Virus record (IMG/VR): IMGVR_UViG_3300028883_000119
Location: 1-27,113 of that record
Direction: 5' to 3' (one strand)
Source of the DNA: a virus
DNA: 27,113 nt
Shown: positions 23,328 through 27,113 of the stretch, one piece after another
Layout of the letters: each line of letters starts with the position of its first letter
Position numbering within the stretch: the stretch's first letter is position 1
Position numbers and translations under genes: made by a program
The notes under the pieces: model-generated
Databases searched by the model: none
The model's input: only the letters and a program-made list of their open reading frames with translations
What the model was told of the DNA's origin: nothing

Positions 23328-23716
23328 GCTGCCCCGATAACACGATTTGTGCCCTGCTGCGAAACGCGGAGGGCCTCTGGGCCTGCGAGCTGTGCGGCTG
23401 GGTCTATCCGATCCGCGCAGACCTGCCCCCGCGCCGCAATTGCCCGGCGCTGCCCGGGGCGATCGAGGCGGCCCGCCGGCGGCTGGTCGAGGAGATCCAA
23501 CAGCGGCACCGGCCGGGCCTCCACCAGCCGCTGGCGGTGATCGCCGCGGAGCTGGAGATCTGCCTGGCCTGCCCGCGGTGGGCGCTGCCTGGCCGCTGCA
23601 CCCGCTACGCGGCCGGCTGCGATGGCTGGGACCGATGGCTGCGGGTCCTGCTGCGGGGCCTGTGCCCGCGGCACCGCGGCGCCGAACCTGAGCCGATCAA
23701 TATGCTTGAGCTATAG
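23324..23716 (+). CDS. Cysteine-rich putative zinc-binding protein
   Basis: The 130-residue protein starts at the ATG overlapping the stop of the preceding cysteine-rich gene; the longer upstream frame from 23264 would run through that gene and is unlikely. It has 10 cysteines. WACELCGWVYPI near residues 19-30 is a rubredoxin or zinc-ribbon-like knuckle, and ICLACPRWALPGRCTRYAAGC followed by RGLCPRH is a second and third Cys cluster. The middle is an Arg-rich helix with ARRRLVEEIQQRH. It could bind zinc and nucleic acid or be a virion-linked protein. It is the last + strand gene of the structural block; no recognisable terminator follows. Confidence 0.68.
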   Translation: MSCPDNTICALLRNAEGLWACELCGWVYPIRADLPPRRNCPALPGAIEAARRRLVEEIQQRHRPGLHQPLAVIAAELEICLACPRWALPGRCTRYAAGCDGWDRWLRVLLRGLCPRHRGAEPEPINMLEL

Positions 23717-23876
23717 CCAAGCTGAAACGCAGGATCCAGATCGCACCGGGCGGCCAGGATCGCCCCAGGATGCACGGCAAACACCTCGGCCGACTGCTGA
23801 AACCTGCCGGGCGGGCAACGCAACAGCGAGCCTCCCAGGCGGTCCAGCAGCGACAACCGCGCCAGCCGGCGGCGCT

Positions 23877-23899
23877 GCACTAGTTACAAGACCTAGTGC
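23877..23899 (+). repeat. Inverted repeat GCACTAG-9-CTAGTGC in the intergenic gap
   Basis: GCACTAG at 23877-23883 and CTAGTGC at 23893-23899 form a seven-base perfect inverted repeat separated by nine bases, followed by GC. It shares the words CTAG and AGTGCGC with the repeats at the attachment region 0.9 kb away, so it may be an outlying protein-binding site of the same set. The surrounding gap 23717-23954 has no gene. Confidence 0.6.
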
Positions 23900-23954
23900 G
23901 CCGCGCGGCGGTTTATCGGCGGATCCGGCACGATCGCACGAAATTCGACACGGT

Positions 23955-24527
23955 CTACTCCGCCGCCTGCTTGTTCCCGGCCAGATCCTCGGCCGATCCA
24001 TCGGCCCACACGATCCTTGCCGGGGTGAACGTGCCGGCCAGCGGGTGATCGAACCTTAGCGCGCGGTGTTTGGGGTCCTGGTCCTGGTAATCCAACCGCA
24101 GCACTTCCAGGGCCACCCGCTGGAAGCTGACCCCCGCGCCGTCAAACTCCACCGGCCCCTGCCAGCAGACCTGGCCGGACTTGTCGCAAACCTGGAGCTG
24201 ACCGGCGATCGAGCGGGCGGCCTGCTGGTAGGGCGGGCGGATTGTGATCTCCAGCAACAGCTGGAAGTTTCCCGGGCGATCTCGCAGGTCCAAACCATCA
24301 TAACGCACCTCGGCCGGCCAGGTGCCGCTGCGGATCTGCTCCTGCCGCTGTTTCTCTCGGGCAACCTCCCGGGCCTGGTCCACGCGGTGGCCGAACTCGA
24401 GCAGCCCGCCGCCGAGCAGCAGGAAGCCGCCGCAGACCAGCAACACCAACAGCCCCACACCGAGGAAGATCCCCACCACGGCCCCGCAGCCGCCACCCAT
24501 GCCCGTGCCAAAACTCGACTTGCCCAC
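23955..24527 (-). CDS. Single-pass membrane protein of unknown function (minus strand)
   Basis: This is the only confident minus-strand gene. The GTG start at 24527 is preferred because GGAGGAGGT lies just before it on the minus strand (plus-strand 24531-24539); longer frames start within the repeat region. The 190-residue product has a short Gly-rich N-terminus, then one strongly hydrophobic segment from about residue 15 to 40 (VVGIFLGVGLLVLLVCGGFLLL), and a soluble C-terminal domain of about 130 residues with beta strands (NFQLLLEITIRPP, VCDKSGQVCW, VSFQRVALEVLRLDYQ). It has no known motif. Opposite orientation to the structural genes suggests a lysogenic or moron gene expressed from its own promoter, which would lie in the repeat-rich gap to the right. 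Confidence 0.72.
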   Translation of the reverse strand: MGKSSFGTGMGGGCGAVVGIFLGVGLLVLLVCGGFLLLGGGLLEFGHRVDQAREVAREKQRQEQIRSGTWPAEVRYDGLDLRDRPGNFQLLLEITIRPPYQQAARSIAGQLQVCDKSGQVCWQGPVEFDGAGVSFQRVALEVLRLDYQDQDPKHRALRFDHPLAGTFTPARIVWADGSAEDLAGNKQAAE

Positions 24528-24642
24528 GGTCCACCTCCTCCCGATTGAAACCCTCAGCACCAGGTCCACCAGGCGGCCGGCGATCGGCCCGCCGCGGGCC
24601 AGGGTAACCCCGCGCGGCCCGGGCTTCAACACCCCCTGCAAT

Positions 24643-24729
24643 GGTGCGCCACTGGCATACCCCACCTTTTACGGTCAGTGCGCCACTATTGCGCCTCAGT
24701 GCGCCACTCTGACGTTTCAGTGCGCCACT
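24643..24729 (+). repeat. Phased AGTG-CGC-CACT repeats (operator or integrase-arm sites)
   Basis: The 11-base dyad AGTGCGCCACT (arms AGTG/CACT around CGC) occurs exactly at 24677-24687, 24698-24708 and 24719-24729, and a variant GGTGCGCCACT is at 24643-24653. The three exact copies are spaced by 21 bases, two turns of the helix, so bound proteins would lie on one face of the DNA. The copies at 24677 and 24719 share a longer 20-base context. They lie upstream of the minus-strand membrane gene and next to the attachment site. Confidence 0.8.
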
Positions 24730-24796
24730 ATTGCGCCCAAAACGTATAGAAACGAATTCCGACGACGACGGCGGCGGCGGTGTTGACAACTGTTAA

Positions 24797-24829
24797 CGCG
24801 CACTAGGTAGATCTGGCCCCTAGTGCGCG
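24797..24829 (+). repeat. 11-base-arm perfect inverted repeat CGCGCACTAGG...CCTAGTGCGCG
   Basis: Arms at 24797-24807 and 24819-24829 are exact complements with an 11-base spacer. The arms contain AGTGCGC in opposite orientation, the same half-site as in the phased repeats, plus CTAG. A TTGACA hexamer lies at 24783-24788 and an imperfect palindrome GTTGACAACTGTTAAC overlaps it. It lies 13 bases before the tRNA-like core, so an integrase or accessory protein site is likely. Confidence 0.75.
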
Positions 24830-24841
24830 GGGACTTCACCG

Positions 24842-24896
24842 GGTTCAGGACCTAGTGGGGGTTAACCCCGTGGAGGTTCAAGTCCTCTCTTCGGCA
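24842..24896 (+). other. Probable attP core matching the 3' half of a tRNA-Leu(CAG) gene
   Basis: The block folds as the last part of a class II tRNA: anticodon loop TTCAGGA (24844-24850, anticodon CAG), 3' anticodon stem CCTAG, long variable arm with GGGG-TTAA-CCCC (24858-24869), T stem/loop GGAGG-TTCAAGT-CCTCT (24872-24888), 3' acceptor strand CTTCGGC and discriminator A. The 5' half of a tRNA is missing: the expected CTAGG stem strand and D arm are not present upstream. This is what a phage attachment core looks like when the integrase uses the anticodon region and restores the host tRNA after integration. CCA is not encoded. An 8-pair hairpin at 24900-24918 follows. Confidence 0.8.
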
Positions 24897-24936
24897 CTGC
24901 TGCGCGGGATCCCCGCAGGGATTGCCAAAGCGGAAC

Positions 24937-24952
24937 ATTTGTGTTACAAATC
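24937..24952 (+). promoter_or_regulatory. Operator-like palindrome upstream of the XRE gene
   Basis: ATTTGT-GTT-ACAAAT at 24937-24951 is a perfect six-base inverted repeat. It overlaps a candidate promoter with TTGCCA at 24922-24927 and TTACAA or TACAAA at 24944-24950; with the ATG at 24958 the transcript would be nearly leaderless. A related TGTAACAAATC lies at the other end of the gene (10 of 11 bases shared with 24942-24952). Confidence 0.55.
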
Positions 24953-24957
24953 GGAGT

Positions 24958-25215
24958 ATGAGCACCGTGCCCACCGACGAACAAGCCGCCCGCAATGTGG
25001 CCGCTAATCTCAAGGATATCCTTGACGAGCGGCAGATCTCGCGCCGCCAGCTGGCCCGGCTGACCGGGGACGATCACATGACGATCAACCGCCTTTGCAC
25101 TGCCGAAACCCAGCCTACCATCGGGGTACTGACACGGGTGGCCGATGCCCTGCAAACCTCCATTGACCGGCTGACCGCACCACCCCGGGAGGAAATTTCC
25201 GCGCATCGGGCTTGA
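24958..25215 (+). CDS. XRE/Cro-CI family helix-turn-helix regulator
   Basis: The 85-residue protein is a single HTH_3-type domain. The helix set ILDERQISRRQLARLTGDDHMTINRLCTAETQPTIGVLTRVADALQTSIDRL has the family pattern (recognition helix near DDHMTINRL, followed by P-T-x-x-x-L-x-x-V-A-x-A-L). It has no peptidase or dimerisation domain, so it resembles a Cro or immunity repressor of the small type. ATG 24958 is chosen; a longer frame from 24922 would need to run through the promoter-like sequence. It is flanked by related palindromes at 24937 and 25220, suggesting autoregulation, and has its own terminator at 25242-25284. It lies between the attachment core and the integrase, so control of the lysis-lysogeny switch or of integrase is likely. 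Confidence 0.85.
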   Translation: MSTVPTDEQAARNVAANLKDILDERQISRRQLARLTGDDHMTINRLCTAETQPTIGVLTRVADALQTSIDRLTAPPREEISAHRA

Positions 25216-25219
25216 TGCC

Positions 25220-25237
25220 TGTAACAAATCTGTTACA
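25220..25237 (+). promoter_or_regulatory. Operator-like palindrome after the XRE gene
   Basis: TGTAACA-AATC-TGTTACA is a perfect seven-base inverted repeat, five bases after the XRE stop codon. It lies between a TTGATG at 25212-25217 and a TACACT at 25234-25239, spaced by 16 bases, which could form a promoter reading toward the integrase, although a terminator follows at once. Its left arm plus spacer matches the upstream operator. Confidence 0.55.
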
Positions 25238-25241
25238 CTAG

Positions 25242-25284
25242 CCGCCAAGCGGTCCAGGTGGATCGCCTGGCGGTTTTGGTTTTT
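25242..25284 (+). terminator. Intrinsic terminator after the XRE gene
   Basis: CCGCCA at 25242-25247 pairs with TGGCGG at 25268-25273, with an inner CCAGG/CCTGG option, followed by TTTTGGTTTTT (25274-25284). The strong stem and two T-runs make this the clearest intrinsic terminator in the window. The next 200 bases to the integrase start hold a CTAGTGC word at 25298-25304 and no gene. Confidence 0.8.
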
Positions 25285-25485
25285 CAGGTCTGCCGGACTA
25301 GTGCAGCCGGCCAAACCTTCGGAAACGGCCGCCACGGACTGCAACGCGACCTGCAGCCGGTGGAGCGCGAGGGATGCGAGGACGGAAGCGTGGGCGCAAT
25401 CGGCAGGGATCGCCAGCGGTGAGCTATGCTTTCCGCGGGCCTTTCGATTGTGGTGCTTTTAACCTTTGGTTATGGGGGTGCGAAA

Positions 25486-26430
25486 ATGCTTCGCGCGGAC
25501 CTGGCCTGGGATCCCACGCTGCGGCAACTGCTGGCGGAGTATGCCCGGGAGCGCGAGCTGACCGCGGGCAGCCTGCAACAGCTGCGGATCTCCGCGGATC
25601 AATTCTCACGATGGACGGCCCAGCGGACGGGCCACGCGGCCCGGGTGGCCGATCTATCGCGCGGCGGCCTGCTGGACTGGATGCTGCACCTGGAGCAGCA
25701 GCAGCGGCTGGCGCCGGCCACGATCAACAGCAAGCGGGCGGCCCTGCTGGCCCTGTGGTCCTTTGCCAACGAGCAGGGATACCACCCGCAGCCCGCGCCG
25801 CGGCTGAAACGATTGCGGACCGGAACCGATCCGCCGGTGGCCTGGACGCTGGAGCAATTCGAGCGGCTACTGCAAACAGCCCGCGGCGAGCCGGGCCGCT
25901 GGGCTGGCCTGCCGGCCGGTTTGTGCTGGGAGATCGCGCTGCTTGTGGCCTGGGATACCGGCGCCAGGCTGGCGGAGATCTTCGAGGCCGAGCTGGCCGA
26001 GGTGGACCTGGAGGCCGGCTGCTGGATCGTGACTGCCGCCAAGCGGAAAGGCCGCCGGCGCGGCAAACTCTACCGCCTGCACCCGCAGACCCTGGCCCTG
26101 ATCCGATCCAGCGTGATCGGCGGCGAGCCGCGCCGCCGGCTGATACCCTGGCCCTGGGCACGGCGGAGCGTATGGCCCAACCTCCGGAAGTTGCTGCGGA
26201 AGGCCGGGCTGCCGCACGATCGGCGGCGGCTGTGGCATTGCATCCGGCGAACCGCGGAGAGCTATGCGGCCCTGGAGCGCGGGATTCCCTGGGCGGCCGA
26301 AGCGGTGGGCCACGGCGAGGCGGTGGCCAGGCGCCACTACATCGCGCCGGAGATCGTGCCGCAGCCGAGCCTGGTAGACGCGCTGCCGCGACCGGACATT
26401 TCCGGACAACTGCGGCTGATAAGCGGCTGA
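25486..26430 (+). CDS. Tyrosine recombinase (phage integrase)
   Basis: The 314-residue protein contains the full catalytic set: Arg161 in TGARLAEI, Lys186 or Lys188 in AAKRKGRR, His251 and Arg254 in WHCIRRT, His276 in VGHGEAVARR and nucleophile Tyr285 in HYIAPE. An N-terminal SAM-like core-binding domain (about residues 10-95: LLAEYARERELTAGSLQQLRI and ATINSKRAALLALWSFA) precedes it. ATG 25486 is preferred because GGGGGTG lies about seven bases upstream; starting at 25426 would add an odd hydrophobic tail. There is no clear arm-binding N-terminal domain. It should integrate and excise the phage at the nearby tRNA-Leu core. An intrinsic terminator follows at 26486-26528. Confidence 0.93.
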   Translation: MLRADLAWDPTLRQLLAEYARERELTAGSLQQLRISADQFSRWTAQRTGHAARVADLSRGGLLDWMLHLEQQQRLAPATINSKRAALLALWSFANEQGYHPQPAPRLKRLRTGTDPPVAWTLEQFERLLQTARGEPGRWAGLPAGLCWEIALLVAWDTGARLAEIFEAELAEVDLEAGCWIVTAAKRKGRRRGKLYRLHPQTLALIRSSVIGGEPRRRLIPWPWARRSVWPNLRKLLRKAGLPHDRRRLWHCIRRTAESYAALERGIPWAAEAVGHGEAVARRHYIAPEIVPQPSLVDALPRPDISGQLRLISG

Positions 26431-26485
26431 GCGGGATCGAGCGAAACACCCAGCGGCCGCCTGTGGCTGCTTCAAAACACTCAAT

Positions 26486-26528
26486 CGGGCGGACGGTGCC
26501 CTATCGTGGCGCGGTCTGCCCGTTTCTT
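26486..26528 (+). terminator. Intrinsic terminator after the integrase gene
   Basis: CGGGCGGAC at 26486-26494 pairs with GTCTGCCCG at 26514-26522 (one G-U), with an inner GTGCC/GGCGC stem and a seven-base loop, followed by TTTCTT. It separates integrase transcription from the repeat-containing gene that begins 41 bases later. Confidence 0.75.
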
Positions 26529-26568
26529 ATGCGCGCTGGTGTAGGTTTCAACAAGCGGGGGAATTCTG

Positions 26569-27113
26569 ATGTGTGATTTTCTATCTGGACTGGTGACGAT
26601 CGAGCGGGATCCGCGGATTCTGTGCACGGACTTGCGGAGCCATTCCGCCACGGCCGAAGCGCTGCGGATGCGACCGGAAACGTACCGGGAATGGGAATGG
26701 ACCGCGGACGATGAGGGAAAGTCTCTCATTGTGCGCGCGGCGCCGGGCGAAAATCCGAACGTGCTGAAGTCCGCGATTCTAGCACGATACCCGCGCCGCA
26801 TGGATGCGCTGCGCGAATGTATCGTGCAAGCGGAGAAGGCCGGCGGCACGCTGGACCTCAGCGGGTGCACGCTGCCCGAGGGCCTGAAGCTGCCCGAGCA
26901 AATCGGCGGCGGGCTGGACCTCCGCGGGTGCACGCTGCCCGAGGGCCTGAAGCTGCCCGAGCAAATCGGCGGCGGGCTGGACCTCCGCGGGTGCACGCTG
27001 CCCGAGGGCCTGAAGCTGCCCGAGCAAATCGGCGGCGGGCTGGACCTCCGCGGGTGCACGCTGCCCGAGGGCCTGAAGCTGCCCGAGCAAATCGGCGGCG
27101 GGCTGGACCTCCG
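26569..27113 (+). CDS. Repeat-containing protein of unknown function, truncated by the window edge
   Basis: The frame starts at ATG 26569, preceded by a GCGGGGG sequence, and stays open to the last base (181 codons plus two bases), so the end is missing. Residues 1-94 form a unique N-terminal part with charged helices (YREWEWTADDEGKSLIVRAA, ALRECIVQAEKAGG). From about residue 95 it consists of a 21-residue repeat with consensus LDLRGCTLPEGLKLPEQIGGG, at least four copies. The pattern of L-x-L and LPEGL resembles leucine-rich-like solenoid repeats that I recall from phage and bacterial proteins of type 'LPEGL(T)VGGxLDLxGT'. A protein-binding solenoid is plausible. It lies on the far side of the integrase terminator, so it may begin the next module. 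Confidence 0.8.
   Translation, partial: MCDFLSGLVTIERDPRILCTDLRSHSATAEALRMRPETYREWEWTADDEGKSLIVRAAPGENPNVLKSAILARYPRRMDALRECIVQAEKAGGTLDLSGCTLPEGLKLPEQIGGGLDLRGCTLPEGLKLPEQIGGGLDLRGCTLPEGLKLPEQIGGGLDLRGCTLPEGLKLPEQIGGGLDL
26851..27113 (+). repeat. 63-bp near-perfect tandem repeats encoding a 21-residue unit
   Basis: Units begin at 26851, 26914, 26977, 27040 and 27103 (partial). From the second unit on I see no differences; the first differs at the base that changes Arg to Ser. The array continues past the window edge. Near identity at DNA level means recent expansion or gene conversion. Confidence 0.95.

Noticed and set aside
24322-24786. Plus-strand open frame antisense to the membrane gene and across the repeats
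   Set aside because: Its translation is low-complexity (Pro/Thr/Ser, ending in an Arg run) and simply reads through the phased repeats.
24797-24896. A complete tRNA gene
   Set aside because: The 3' half reads as tRNA-Leu, but the D arm, 5' acceptor strand and 5' anticodon stem strand are not at proper distances; it fits an attachment core better.
25374-26576. 400-codon plus-strand open frame overlapping the integrase
   Set aside because: The integrase frame has all catalytic residues; this alternative frame is Ala/Gly/Arg-rich with no recognisable domain.
26851-27113. 63-bp repeats as origin iterons
   Set aside because: They are codon-phased inside an open reading frame with a sensible N-terminal region and a coherent 21-residue unit.

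Overview
The window is a contiguous stretch of a temperate, tailed (siphovirus-type) phage or prophage with high-GC DNA. Nearly every gene is on the + strand and tightly packed, many with ATGA or GTG overlaps. Gene order follows a standard head-to-tail plan: small and large terminase, a large accessory insert, portal, fused protease/major capsid, decoration protein, head-tail joining and tail-completion proteins, tail tube, frameshifted tail chaperone, tape measure, distal tail and receptor-interaction proteins, then an attachment/regulation region with an XRE repressor-like gene and a tyrosine integrase. No replication genes and no recognisable holin or endolysin lie in the window, so at least one module lies outside it. 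The host is not directly identifiable. The style of the unknown structural proteins at 20.6-23.7 kb reminds me of prophages of Planctomycetota; that is memory-based inference, not a database result.

Layout. 117-2802: terminase pair; TerS carries a histone-H1-like basic tail built from a 27-bp tandem repeat. 2799-7523: a small zinc-ribbon gene, then six genes for three GT-A-fold glycosyltransferase-like proteins, two sulfotransferase-like proteins and a radical SAM protein, inserted inside the packaging/head operon. 7524-7845: non-coding, ending in a terminator-like hairpin. 7846-14863: head and connector genes, tail tube and chaperones. 14864-16864: tape measure. 16875-23716: tail-tip and virion proteins, including a sialidase-like Asp-box protein, a LamG-like protein and two cysteine-rich proteins. 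23955-24527: a lone minus-strand membrane protein. 24528-24957: an attachment and regulatory region with phased repeats, long inverted repeats and a block matching the 3' half of a tRNA-Leu(CAG). 24958-26430: XRE gene and integrase, each followed by an intrinsic terminator. 26569-end: a truncated gene with near-perfect 63-bp (21-residue) repeats.

How it works together. The head and tail genes form an ordinary assembly line with three control devices visible in the DNA: an internal ribosome binding site in the protease/capsid fusion, a TTTTTTC slippery heptamer that would fuse the two tail chaperone reading frames, and strong hairpins directly after the capsid, decoration and tail tube genes. 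The integrase probably recombines the phage into a host tRNA-Leu gene. The glycosyltransferase/sulfotransferase/radical SAM cassette is the most unusual part: it could remodel a host surface glycan (lysogenic conversion or superinfection exclusion) or modify the virion, and may be linked functionally to the sialidase-like tail protein.
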